This document shows positions 9,330 through 18,171 of a stretch of DNA of 64,000 bases, one piece after another. Each line of letters opens with the position of its first letter. Positions within the stretch are counted from its first letter, which is position 1. The stretch spans positions 17,681 through 81,680 of the forward strand of contig NZ_LRMM01000020.1 in assembly GCF_001647275.1 (NCBI RefSeq). The letters run 5' to 3'. The DNA comes from Rufibacter ruber (lineage in GTDB: Bacteria; Bacteroidota; Bacteroidia; Cytophagales; Hymenobacteraceae). Made by a program: the position numbers and the translations under genes. The notes beneath the pieces were generated by a model. It worked only from the letters and a program-made list of their open reading frames with translations. It was not told the origin of the DNA and ran no database searches.

Positions 9330-10859
9330 TTAATGTTTAAAGTGGCGTACACCCGTCATGACCATGGCCATGTTGCGGGCGTTGCAGGCATCAATAGAAT
9401 CCTGGTCTTTGATGGAACCGCCCGGCTGCACCACGGCAGTGATTCCGGCTTCTGCGGCAATCTCTACGCAGTCCGGGAACGGGAAGAACGCGTCTGACGC
9501 CATCACGGCACCCTGCAAGTCAAACCCGAAGCCTCTGGCTTTCTCAATAGCTTGTCTCAAGGCATCTACCCGGCTGGTCTGCCCCACGCCGCTGGCCAGC
9601 AACTGGTTGCCGCGGGCGAGCACGATGGTGTTAGACTTGGTGTGCTTGCAAACTTTCAAAGCGAACTCCAAACCGGCCACTTCCTCAGCCGAAGGGGCGC
9701 GCTCAGTGGCGGTTTTGAAGTCAGCGGCGGTTTCAGTGGCCAGGTCTTTGCCTTGCTCAATCACGCCGTTCAACAGGGTTTTGAACAGCTTAGCGGGCAA
9801 CTGCACGGGTTTCTGGCGCAGCAGAATGCGGTTTTTCTTGCCTTTCAGCAGCTCCAGCGCGTCCTGGTCATATTCCGGCGCAATGAGCACTTCAAAGAAG
9901 AGTTTGTTCAGTTCTTCGGCGGTAGCCAAATCAACGGTTTTGTTTACAATAATCACGCCGCCAAACGCAGAAACCGGGTCGCAGGCCAGGGCGTTTACGT
10001 AGGCTTGGTGCAGCGAATCGGCCACGGCCACGCCGCAGGCATTGGTGTGCTTGAGAATGGCCACGGCGGGCTGCTCCGCGAACTCCTGCATGAGCAACAC
10101 AGCGGCATCTACGTCTACCAGGTTGTTGTAAGACAGCTCTTTCCCGTTCAGTTTGTCAAAAAGGGCGTCCAGATTTCCGTAGAACGTGCCGCTTTGGTGC
10201 GGGTTTTCGCCGTAGCGCAACGTCTGACTCTGGCGCTCGCTTTGCTTGAACGCCGGCGCCAACTCCTGCTCCTGGCTCAGGTAGTTGAAAATGTGCGTAT
10301 CATAGTGCGAGGACACATCAAAAGCCTTGGCGGCGAATTTCTTGCGGTCAGAAAGATCAGTGCTGCCGTTTTTGGCTTGCAGCAGTTCCACCACCTCGCC
10401 GTACTGCTCGCGCGAGGACACAATCAGGACGTCCTGGAAATTCTTGGCCGCGGCGCGGATGAGGGAGATGCCCCCAATGTCAATCTTCTCAATCACGTCT
10501 TCCTCAGCGGCACCTGAGGCCACCGTTTCTTCAAACGGGTACAGGTCTACAATCACCAGATCAATAGCGGGAATCTCAAACTGCTGCACTTCCTGCTGGT
10601 CCTGTGCATGGTGTCTGCGGTGCAGAATTCCCCCAAAAATCTTAGGGTGCAGGGTTTTCACGCGCCCCCCAAAGATAGACGGGTAGTCGGTTACCTGGTC
10701 TACGGCCACCACTTCGGCGCCCAGCCCCTCCAGGAACGTCTGCGTACCGCCGGTAGAGTAAAAGGTAACGCCTTGTTTCTGCAGCTCGCGCACCAACGGC
10801 TCCAGACCGTCTTTGTAGTACACAGAGATAAGAGCCGATTTGATTTGAACGGAATTCAT
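9330..10859 (-). CDS. purH: Bifunctional AICAR formyltransferase / IMP cyclohydrolase
   Basis: Catalyses the last two steps of IMP synthesis: formylation of AICAR with 10-formyl-THF, then ring closure. At 509 residues it has the usual length. The N-terminal cyclohydrolase domain shows FYSTGGTQTFLEG, GGRVKTLHPKI and DLVIVDLYPFE. The formyltransferase domain shows LRYGENPHQ, the catalytic AILKHTNACGVA and the C-terminal TAVVQPGGSIKDQDSI. It lies 214 bases downstream of purN on the same strand, so the two purine genes may share a transcript; a strong terminator follows. Confidence 0.97.
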   Translation of the reverse strand: MNSVQIKSALISVYYKDGLEPLVRELQKQGVTFYSTGGTQTFLEGLGAEVVAVDQVTDYPSIFGGRVKTLHPKIFGGILHRRHHAQDQQEVQQFEIPAIDLVIVDLYPFEETVASGAAEEDVIEKIDIGGISLIRAAAKNFQDVLIVSSREQYGEVVELLQAKNGSTDLSDRKKFAAKAFDVSSHYDTHIFNYLSQEQELAPAFKQSERQSQTLRYGENPHQSGTFYGNLDALFDKLNGKELSYNNLVDVDAAVLLMQEFAEQPAVAILKHTNACGVAVADSLHQAYVNALACDPVSAFGGVIIVNKTVDLATAEELNKLFFEVLIAPEYDQDALELLKGKKNRILLRQKPVQLPAKLFKTLLNGVIEQGKDLATETAADFKTATERAPSAEEVAGLEFALKVCKHTKSNTIVLARGNQLLASGVGQTSRVDALRQAIEKARGFGFDLQGAVMASDAFFPFPDCVEIAAEAGITAVVQPGGSIKDQDSIDACNARNMAMVMTGVRHFKH

Positions 10860-11073
10860 CTGGTTAAAAAGAAATATGGGTTAGAAAGGAATAGGCAATA
10901 ACATGTACGGCATAGGCCGAAGAACTTCCTGCCAATAACTGGTCTGCCCAGCTTTTACAGACAGGCGAAGGGGCAGGCGTACGCAACAGTGGCAGGGAGG
11001 CGCGCAGGAGACACAGAATGCGTGGCAGGTGCAGTGCAAAGGGCCGTGTCTGGTGCGTCATGGGGCTGGGTGG

Positions 11074-11703
11074 TTAGGCGGCCGGTGTTTTTGGGCTGTT
11101 TTTGTCAGCCGTCAGCAATTCTTCCACCACGCGGGGCAAGTGGGTATGCTCCAGCGTGAGCACCCGCGCCGACAGCGTCTCGCAGGTGTCATGGGGCTCT
11201 ACGGGGCAGCGCTCCTGGTAAATAGGCGCGCCCTCGTCATAGTGTTCGTTCACGTAGTGGATGGTAATGCCGGTCTCTGCTTCCTGGGCGTTGATCACCG
11301 CCTGGTGTACGTGCTGCCCGTGCATGCCCTTGCCCCCAAACTTGGGCAACAGGCTGGGGTGTATGTTGATGATCTTGTTGGGGAACGCCTGCACAAAGCT
11401 GGCGGGCAGCAGCCACAGAAAGCCGGCCAGCACAATCAGGTCTGGGTGGTAGGCCTGCACCAGCTCCAGCACCTTTCCCTCCCGTAGCATGGGCCGGTCA
11501 AACACGGCAGTTGGCACGCCAAAATTCTGGGCACGCTGCAGGGCAAACGCTTCTGGGTTGTTGGAGAAGAGCGCCACTACCTGCACATGCGGGTGGTGCT
11601 CAAACTGCTCCAGCAGGCGCTGGGCGTTGCTCCCGGAGCCGGAAGCGAAAATAACGATGTTCTTTTTGTCTGAAGAGGTACCCAAAACTGCCGGTGCTGT
11701 CAA
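11074..11703 (-). CDS. purN: Phosphoribosylglycinamide formyltransferase
   Basis: GAR transformylase (10-formyl-THF dependent), third step of purine synthesis. Seen: the N-terminal IVIFASGSGSNAQ loop, the catalytic region INIHPSLLPKFGGKGMHG (Asn, His) and the family motif GITIHYVNEHYDEGAPI. No ATG precedes the first strand. The frame begins at TTG 11703, with another TTG at 11685. A -7 type box (TATATTTG, 11712-11719) sits so close that 11685 may be the real start. The last codons (ADKNSPKTPAA) are encoded by half of a P palindrome, so the C-terminal tail appears to have been acquired from the repeat. Confidence 0.94.
   Translation of the reverse strand: MTAPAVLGTSSDKKNIVIFASGSGSNAQRLLEQFEHHPHVQVVALFSNNPEAFALQRAQNFGVPTAVFDRPMLREGKVLELVQAYHPDLIVLAGFLWLLPASFVQAFPNKIINIHPSLLPKFGGKGMHGQHVHQAVINAQEAETGITIHYVNEHYDEGAPIYQERCPVEPHDTCETLSARVLTLEHTHLPRVVEELLTADKNSPKTPAA
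11089..11107. repeat. P half-palindrome 6
   Basis: Only the left arm (TGTTTTTGGGCTGTTTTTG) remains, and it encodes the last residues of PurN. Confidence 0.55.
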
Positions 11704-11711
11704 TGGAAGAG

Positions 11712-11719
11712 CAAATATA
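11712..11719 (-). promoter_or_regulatory. Putative Bacteroidota -7 box for purN
   Basis: On the minus strand this reads TATATTTG, a perfect TAnnTTTG. The -33 region would fall inside palindrome P7 and is not a clear TTTG, so the assignment rests on the -7 box alone. Confidence 0.4.
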
Positions 11720-11758
11720 CTGTTTCTGGGCTACTTTTCTGAAAACAGGCGAAAAACG
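11720..11758. repeat. P palindrome 7
   Basis: CTGTTTCTGGGCTAC and GAAAACAGGCGAAAAACG arms, covering the expected -33 region of purN. Confidence 0.7.
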
Positions 11759-11849
11759 TTTCTTTCCTGTTGTGTTGTGGAGGTAGATGGGGGTCTGTGA
11801 GGAGGTAGGCCAGTCTAGCTAAAGGGGCGGTTGTACAGGTAGGTCTAGA

Positions 11850-12650
11850 CTTTGCTCAGCGTTCTGCATTGCCCCTGCTCTGGCACTTTGGTCGTTCACT
11901 TTACCAGGTGGTTTGTTTTTATAAGTAGGGAGGTACGGCTGCCGGGTATGTGTAGTCTGCTGTTTTCTTTGCTGGGCAGTGGCATGCAATGTCTCATCAT
12001 CTGCTCTGTTCCATTGCTGCTGCAGTTGGAATGCGTAGTCTGCTGTCCCCCTGGCTGTGCGGCTGTTGACTCTGCTTCATTTACTGTGTTGTTTCATAGA
12101 TTCCGCTATGCGCTCACGGCTGCGGAGCCCCGTCCTGGCGGTTCGCACTGCTGTTAAAACTACGCCTTTGGCGTTGCCTAACGGCAGCATATTAACAGAG
12201 GCGCTCACCGCCAGGACTGGTTTGGGTTCCTTCTCTGTAACTGCTTGTGCTGGTAATAGCTTGTTTGCAGGTAACAGTTGTAGTTCCGCTAGCCCGAGAC
12301 GGGCCCGTGCTGCGCACATCAGTCAGGGCAGAAGTGCTAATTAACAGAGGTGCCATTAGCAGAAGTGTTGATTGTTAATAGTTGTTTGTTGGTTTATCTA
12401 TTGCTGCTGGTTTGTCACTTTCTCTGGTTCAAGTTTCCAACTTGGACCTACCATGGCGGAAGCTTTCAGCTTCCATGGGGCGGCAGCCTCACACTGCTTC
12501 TGCCCTCTATAGCTCCCTCTATGGCGCGGAAGTTACTTCCGTGCCTTCTAACACTACCAGATACTCCCCCTTTGAAGGGATAGGGGATATTTACACGGGA
12601 GGGAACGCATTGCTGATCAATTCTCTCCATGCCGCAGCTTGTTAGGCGCT
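11850..12650 (+). repeat. Composite non-coding element B (L2-X2-Y)
   Basis: Second copy of the long L repeat. It matches 8200-8650 in the segment around the two GCGCTCAC repeats (12110-12117 and 12201-12208) and the downstream TGCTGCGCACATCAGTCAG stretch. It matches 48360-48600 (inverted) in the part with the paired words CAAGTTTCCAACTTG and GGAAGTTACTTCC. X and Y remnants follow at about 12560-12650. No protein family is recognisable. Confidence 0.72.
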
Positions 12651-12659
12651 GCCCAGCAT

Positions 12660-12780
12660 GGCGCTCTTCCGGATTTGCAATCAGGAAGCTGGTACACGGG
12701 GATTTGCAATCCCCGTGGCGGCACGTTTGATCTGCAGGCGCCGCAGATTGCAAATCCGCAGGTACCGTGTCCGGGATGAC
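12660..12780. repeat. T-family repeat (T1)
   Basis: Cluster of small palindromes on the word GATTTGCAATC (TTCCGGATTTGCAATCAGGAA, GGGGATTTGCAATCCCC, GCAGATTGCAAATCCGC). A related cluster lies at 62728-62855. Non-coding. Confidence 0.6.
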
Positions 12781-13051
12781 ATATCCCTGACAGCCGAGAT
12801 TTCAGAGACGAGGTCACACGCCACTTGCCCCACCCATGCCAGATCATTCCCCTCCTTTGGAGGGGTAGAGATGGGTTCTACGCATGGCTGGTCTCCCCGC
12901 TGCTCCCGGTGAGCCTAAAGATTAGCCCTATCCATGGCACGAGACGGGGGTTTCGCGCAGTATCATCATCCAACAATTAACCATTTGCCATCTGCGGTGC
13001 TTAAAAGAACTTATAGCGTCCAGAGAGAACCTGCAAACATTTGGAACAAAA

Positions 13052-13092
13052 GCTGTTTCTGGCCTACTTTTCCCAAAACAGGTCGAAAACGC
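13052..13092. repeat. P palindrome 8
   Basis: GCTGTTTCTGGCCTAC and AAAACAGGTCGAAAACGC, ending 4 bases past the stop of the DUF4130 gene. Confidence 0.7.
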
Positions 13093-13096
13093 AATT

Positions 13097-13933
13097 TCAA
13101 GGTTGCAGTCGGTACACTCCGGTGGGCAGCTGCTTGTTCTGAATGGGCTGATGCGCCTGCACGCGGGGCTTTTTCTCCGTCAGGTATTTCCAGTAGCGTT
13201 TGGGCATGTGCCGGAGGTGGAGCTTCCGGTTCTTCCGCTCCGGTATGTTCACATGGTCAAAGTAGACTTGCCACAGTTGCTGGTACAGTGGCTCCACCTC
13301 AGTGAGGAGGTCAGTGGGCAGTTGGCCTTTTTTGAGGCTTTTTGGCAGCTCCTCTATAGAAACCAGCTGCACCTGTTCAAGGTCATAGTACGCGCCATAC
13401 GCGCGGCGCCCGTCATAAATAAGCCACGGCTGATCTGCGTAACGCTTCTCAAAATGCCCTACAATAAGGGGAAGCACGTTGAAATCAGGGTTGATGGGGG
13501 CTACAAACAAACCATCTTGGGTGCGCTGGAACCGGATGAACGCCTCCATGCGGTGTTTCTCCCGGAACATCTGCTTGCCAATGGCGGCTATTTTCTGCAC
13601 CACCGGCTCTGCAAAGTTCTCCTCAATACCGCTTTGGGGGCTGGCGAAAACCAGGCGCACAAACCGGAAGAGCAGCATCTCACACCCAGGTTGCTCCCAC
13701 AGATAAGTTTTATACACGTTCTCCAGCGCGGCCTGAGACAATTTCTTTGCCAACCCTTGCCACACCCGTTTGGCCTTCGCCTCCTGGGTGGGAATGAAAT
13801 GGTGGGTGGCAAAAATCCCGGCCGGGGCCTCTCCCGCCTTGCCTATCTGGTCTGGCCACTCTTTGCGCTCGTACGCCTCAAAGACCACAGTGAGCAGTCC
13901 TTCAAAAGAGCCGTCATAGGTGTAGAAGTGCAT
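13097..13933 (-). CDS. TIGR03915/DUF4130-family probable DNA metabolism protein
   Basis: 278-residue protein of the TIGR03915 family (C-terminal DUF4130), known as the partner of a radical SAM protein such as the one at 14177. Recognisable: the start MHFYTYDGSFEGLLTVVFEAYE, the middle EAFIRFQRTQDGLFVAPI, and the C-terminus ERKNRKLHLRHMPKRYWKYLTEK. The biochemical role is unproven; the family is labelled DNA repair or modification by context only. It lies downstream of the radical SAM gene on the same strand. Palindrome P8 starts 4 bases beyond the stop. Confidence 0.88.
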   Translation of the reverse strand: MHFYTYDGSFEGLLTVVFEAYERKEWPDQIGKAGEAPAGIFATHHFIPTQEAKAKRVWQGLAKKLSQAALENVYKTYLWEQPGCEMLLFRFVRLVFASPQSGIEENFAEPVVQKIAAIGKQMFREKHRMEAFIRFQRTQDGLFVAPINPDFNVLPLIVGHFEKRYADQPWLIYDGRRAYGAYYDLEQVQLVSIEELPKSLKKGQLPTDLLTEVEPLYQQLWQVYFDHVNIPERKNRKLHLRHMPKRYWKYLTEKKPRVQAHQPIQNKQLPTGVYRLQP

Positions 13934-13952
13934 GGCGCCGGGGCTGGTTGGG

Positions 13953-14099
13953 TCAGGAGGCGATTTTGATGAACGGGTACACAGCCTGGGCGGCGGCTTT
14001 GCGTTGGGCCGCCATCTGCCGAAGTTGCGGCACCAAGGTGCTCAGTTTGCAACGGATAGAAAGGGGAGCTACAGTTTCACGAAGGGCTACAGGTTGCAT
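13953..14099 (-). CDS. Possible small protein between the pair
   Basis: 48-codon frame starting MQPVALRETVAPLSIRCK and ending VYPFIKIAS, in the gap between the radical SAM gene and the DUF4130 gene on the same strand. No family recognised; basic and alanine-rich in its second half. It may simply be leader sequence. Supporting evidence is limited to position and orientation. Confidence 0.25.
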   Translation of the reverse strand: MQPVALRETVAPLSIRCKLSTLVPQLRQMAAQRKAAAQAVYPFIKIAS

Positions 14100-14176
14100 G
14101 TTGTTTGTTATTTGATGTTTGACAAAGTTTAATTTCTTTCTGACTGGCCGTTTCTGACCATGTATTGGGCGTTTAG

Positions 14177-15442
14177 TTACCCCGCCTGCGAGAACAGATC
14201 TAACTGACTTCCCCACAGGCCGTTTCGGTCTCCCTTTTCGCCAAAAAGGATTCTTCTCCGGATGACTTCCTCGTCCCATTCCCTTCTCTCCAAACTGCGC
14301 CCTCCGGCGGTGATAAAGTATTTCGCCCGTTTCAGCACCACCCCTATCTGGCGCAGGTGTTCCCAGGTGAGGGGGGCAAAGCGGCGGGCCGCCACTATTT
14401 TCTTCGCTGACTTCAAGCCAATGCCCGGCACCCGTACAATCATCTCATAGTCAGCAGTGTTGATTTCCAGGGGAAACACCTGGCGGTTGCGAAGCGCCCA
14501 CGCCAGCTTGGGGTCAATCTGCAGGTCCAGTTGCGGGTTCTGCTCGTCTACCAGCTCATTCACGCCAAACCCGTAGAGGCGCAGCAGCCAGTCGGCCTGG
14601 TACAGGCGGTTCTCCCGGATAATGGGCGGTGTACTGATCAAAGGCAAGCGGCTGTCTGCCGTCACCGGCACATAGCCGGAATAATACACCCGCTTCAGCT
14701 CATAGTTTTGGTACAAGCCGCTGGCGAGGGTCAGAATCTGGCGGTCGTTTTCGGGGCTTGCCCCTACTATTAATTGCGTGCTCTGCCCCGCGGGCGCGAA
14801 GGCGGGGGTTGATTTAAACAGCTTCTTCTCCTCTTTCACCAGCACCAGCTGGTCTTTGATGTGGCTCATGGGCGTGAGCACCTCAGTGAAGTTCTTCTCA
14901 GGCGCCAGGGTCTGCAGGCTGGCTTCTGTGGGCAGCTCAATGTTCACGCTCAGACGGTCTGCATACAGGCCCGCTTCCCGGATCAGCTCCTCACTGGCCC
15001 CGGGAATGGTTTTAAGGTGAATGTAGCCGTTAAACTTGTGCTCCTGGCGTAGTTTCCTGGCTACGCGCACCAGCCGCTCCATGGTATAGTCTGCATCTTT
15101 GAAGATGCCTGAGCTCAGGAACAACCCTTCAATGTAATTACGGCGGTAGAAGTTAATGGTCAGGTCTACCACCTCCTGCACCGTAAAGGCCACCCGCTTC
15201 ACATCATTGCTCTTGCGTGACACGCAGTAGGCGCAGTCATAGATGCAGAAGTTGGTGAGCAGAATCTTGAGCAGCGAAACGCAGCGGCCGTCTTCTGTAT
15301 AGCTGTGGCAGATGCCCATGCCTTCAGCGTTGCCTAAACCTTTCCCCTCATTCTTGCGTTTGCCGCCGCTGGAAGAGCAGGAAACATCATACTTGGCAGA
15401 ATCTGCCAAAATACTTAGCTTTTCTATGACGGTGTGCTGCAT
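14177..15442 (-). CDS. Putative DNA modification/repair radical SAM protein (TIGR03916)
   Basis: Radical SAM enzyme of about 421 residues. Starting at ATG 15442 (MQHTVIEKLSILADSAKYD) fits the family better than the open TTG at 15478. The [4Fe-4S] motif CxxxCxxC is at C66, C70 and C73 (FCIYDCAYC). A helix-hairpin-helix stretch VPGIGLKSAKKIV near the C-terminus suggests nucleic acid contact. The substrate is unknown. It is adjacent to its usual partner (DUF4130/TIGR03915), so the two probably act in one pathway. Confidence 0.9.
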   Translation of the reverse strand: MQHTVIEKLSILADSAKYDVSCSSSGGKRKNEGKGLGNAEGMGICHSYTEDGRCVSLLKILLTNFCIYDCAYCVSRKSNDVKRVAFTVQEVVDLTINFYRRNYIEGLFLSSGIFKDADYTMERLVRVARKLRQEHKFNGYIHLKTIPGASEELIREAGLYADRLSVNIELPTEASLQTLAPEKNFTEVLTPMSHIKDQLVLVKEEKKLFKSTPAFAPAGQSTQLIVGASPENDRQILTLASGLYQNYELKRVYYSGYVPVTADSRLPLISTPPIIRENRLYQADWLLRLYGFGVNELVDEQNPQLDLQIDPKLAWALRNRQVFPLEINTADYEMIVRVPGIGLKSAKKIVAARRFAPLTWEHLRQIGVVLKRAKYFITAGGRSLERREWDEEVIRRRILFGEKGDRNGLWGSQLDLFSQAG

Positions 15443-15633
15443 GGCGTATGCTAAATCTGCTCCTGAATTCGTTAGCAAGGTAAGAGACTATTTGCTAAAA
15501 AGCTAATTAAATTAGTATTATTTATTTCTAATCCTGACCCATCCCTCACTAAATAACTAATAACAATAGCAACCCATGGTTTCTTATTTTTGTCAGGAGT
15601 TTTTGCCGTATTTTTAGGGATGGAGCAAAAGGT

Positions 15634-17559
15634 ATGTACACGGCACCGCAATTAATCTGTAAGCGCGCTGAGGGTTGGTGGGTACTGCTATTCTGCGTAC
15701 TCCTGTGCTTTTGCCGCCCAACCCCTGCCACTGCCCAAACCACACCAGACACCTTGCTCTCCGCCCCTGTGCGGCCCACACCGGCCGTGGCCCCAGACAC
15801 CACTGACCCCAAACGGTTCCTGCAGAAGCTACGGCATATCAGTCAGCGGAAAACCCTGTTCGGGCGGTTTGTGAAAGCGCTTGTCATTTTCAAACCCAGG
15901 CAGCAGGTTGTGCCCCTGGAGATAGAGCTGTTGCCCCAGGCTCTTGAGCAGCATACTTACAAAGTAGTCAGGTCTATTTACTTTAAGCGGCTGGAGCCTT
16001 TTGGCTTCTCTATCAATGACACCCTGGCTTTGCCAGACAACGACCTGGAGCGACTGGGCAATGCCCTGCATATGCGCACCAAACGCAGCAGGCTAAGCAA
16101 CACCATTCTCTTTAAGGAGGGCGACATGCTGGAGCCGCTGGCGCTGTCTGAATCTGAACGTCTCCTGCGCCAGACAGACTATATTCTGGATGCCCGCGTC
16201 ACCATCAACGACTCTACCTCTACCCAGGACAGTGTAGACGTGGTTATTTATACCCGTGACGTGTTCAGCATTAGCGGGTCCGGGTCTGCCAGCACCTCAG
16301 GCACCCGCCTTTCCCTGCGTGACATCAACTTTATGGGCGTGGGGCACCAGTTCCGTACCACGTACCGGTTTGGGCTGAGTGAACCCCAGCCGTGGCAGTT
16401 CACCGGCAGCTACCTGATTGAGAACATCTCCAGCAGTTACATCTCAGCCGAGCTGCTTTACCAGAACACGTATTATTATAAGCAGCAGAGCCTCTCCTTC
16501 AGAAGGGACTTTTACGCCACCACCACCAAATATGCCGGCGGTGCCTCTGCCGCCTGGTTCCAAACCCTGCAGCCCACCTATATTTTAGGGGAGGGCCCGC
16601 CCCCGGCCCCTAACGAGGAGTTAAGTTATATTCCGCTGAAATACTACACGCAAGACTTCTGGATTGCCCGCGCCTTCCGGCTGAAGTCCTATGACCTGGC
16701 CCGGGACAACCCCAGCCGGTTTATTACGGCCGCGCGTGTAATGAACATTAAGTACACAGAGGGAAGCGGCCCCACCATCCAGAGTGCCCGCCTTTACCTG
16801 GCCGCCTTCGGGTACAGTCTCCGGCGGTATTACAAAGACCAGTACCTGTTCGGTTTTGGCCGTACAGAAGATATTCCGGCGGGAAACCTGCTGGCCATCA
16901 CCGCCGGGTTTGAAGACGGCGCTGTCAAAAACAGGCCTTACCTGGGTGTGAAAGGTGCATTTGGCAAGTACAACCCCTCGTTCGGGTACCTCTATGGGGG
17001 CGTTGAATATGGCAGCTACCGGCACAACGAGGCCTGGGAGCAGGGAGTGCTCACCTCAGAGGTTCTGTACTTCACGCCGCTTCACCGCATCCGGAACTGG
17101 CGCTGGCGTCACTTTATCTGGAACAGAACCTCTATTGGCCTGCGGCGGCCTGACTTCTTCGCTCTGGATGTAGACCAGGAAGACGGCATTAGGGGGTTCA
17201 GTTCTGCCAGCGTGCGGGGCTACCGCAAGTTTGTGCTCAACTATGAGACCAACCTTTTTTCACCGCTCACCTTGTTTGGCTTCCGGCTGGCCATCATCGG
17301 CTTTGCCGATATGGCCTGGCTGACCAATGTACAGAACCGATCCCCTTTTAAAGAGAAACCCTATACCGGTTTTGGGATTGGAGCCCGTTTCCGGAACGAA
17401 TATTTGCCCTTCAACACCATTCAGATCTTACTGGGGTATTACCCAAGGCTCCCGGAGGTGGGGGGACAGCAGGAGTTTAAGATCTTCCAGACCGGCCGCC
17501 AGTACTATGATTTTAATGAGCTAAGGTTCACCCAGCCGCTGATCACAGAGTTCAGGTAG
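15634..17559 (+). CDS. BamA/TamA-like outer membrane protein
   Basis: 641-residue surface-antigen-type protein. It has a signal peptide (VLLFCVLLCFCRPTPATAQ), a POTRA-like segment (YKVVRSIYFKRLEPFGFSIND, then LRQTDYILDARVTIND), then a long C-terminal region of alternating residues typical of a 16-strand outer-membrane barrel, containing GIRGFSSASVRGYRK. The family inserts or exports proteins or lipids at the outer membrane; this member is shorter than BamA and has few POTRA units, so I do not assign bamA. It stands alone on the plus strand, with P9 two bases past the stop. Confidence 0.8.
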   Translation: MYTAPQLICKRAEGWWVLLFCVLLCFCRPTPATAQTTPDTLLSAPVRPTPAVAPDTTDPKRFLQKLRHISQRKTLFGRFVKALVIFKPRQQVVPLEIELLPQALEQHTYKVVRSIYFKRLEPFGFSINDTLALPDNDLERLGNALHMRTKRSRLSNTILFKEGDMLEPLALSESERLLRQTDYILDARVTINDSTSTQDSVDVVIYTRDVFSISGSGSASTSGTRLSLRDINFMGVGHQFRTTYRFGLSEPQPWQFTGSYLIENISSSYISAELLYQNTYYYKQQSLSFRRDFYATTTKYAGGASAAWFQTLQPTYILGEGPPPAPNEELSYIPLKYYTQDFWIARAFRLKSYDLARDNPSRFITAARVMNIKYTEGSGPTIQSARLYLAAFGYSLRRYYKDQYLFGFGRTEDIPAGNLLAITAGFEDGAVKNRPYLGVKGAFGKYNPSFGYLYGGVEYGSYRHNEAWEQGVLTSEVLYFTPLHRIRNWRWRHFIWNRTSIGLRRPDFFALDVDQEDGIRGFSSASVRGYRKFVLNYETNLFSPLTLFGFRLAIIGFADMAWLTNVQNRSPFKEKPYTGFGIGARFRNEYLPFNTIQILLGYYPRLPEVGGQQEFKIFQTGRQYYDFNELRFTQPLITEFR

Positions 17560-18171
17560 TTTCTGTTTTGGGCCTGATTTCAGAAAAACAGCCCGAAAAC
17601 AGGAGCTACCTATAGTTATCTCAGGAACTTCAAATTTTTCACCACAGCCAGCCCGGCATCCCACTCTGAGCGCTTGTTCTTATTCGCCTTTTGCGCTGCA
17701 GATGCCCATGGCAAGAGCCTGTCATTGCCTTGTCATTGTCTTCCCAGGGCTGTCACTAGGCGCAAAATAGGTTTCAGCAGAACCTTTCTACTGCCAGTTG
17801 AGCTTACAGCTTCAAAGCTTAGGCAAGCTAAAACCCCCACCTACTGCCGCCCCACGGGCACCCGGAATTTACAAGTGCTAAAAAAAACGGACCCCTGTTG
17901 CAAAAAACCTGTTTTTAAAGTAATATCTCAATAAATTTTATTATTTTGCCATAGAAGTACGGGTACGTCTTGTTGTTTAAAGCTGGGAATAAGGCTTCGT
18001 TCGCGTTGGGGTGTTTCCTCTTTTGCAGCGCTGCCCGGTGTAAAGTGCTGCATAGCCCCCTTTCACCGCTTTCCTGAAAGATCAGAGGTATACATAACTC
18101 ACAACCACCAAGTTTCCCAGCAGTCAAAGCACCGCCCGCCGGGAAGCCGCTCACACATTATTTTTTTCTCT
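17560..18171. other. Gene-free leader region of the PKD protein gene
   Basis: 612 bases without a supported gene. It holds palindrome P9 (17561-17602) and, near 17925-17950, an AT-rich patch that could carry the promoter of the next gene. No known RNA motif recognised. Confidence 0.5.
17561..17602. repeat. P palindrome 9
   Basis: CTGTTTTGGGCCTG and CAGCCCGAAAACAG; starts directly after the BamA-like gene stop. Confidence 0.75.

Noticed and set aside
10864..11061. 65-residue minus-strand frame between purN and purH
   Set aside because: Low-complexity Leu/Pro/Ser product, no family resemblance, fills the untranslated gap between the two genes; more likely leader DNA.
12077..12319. 80-residue minus-strand frame in L2 with partial likeness to a frame in L3
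   Set aside because: The shared peptide is the translation of the repeat in one frame only, and stops or shifts occur at different places in the copies.
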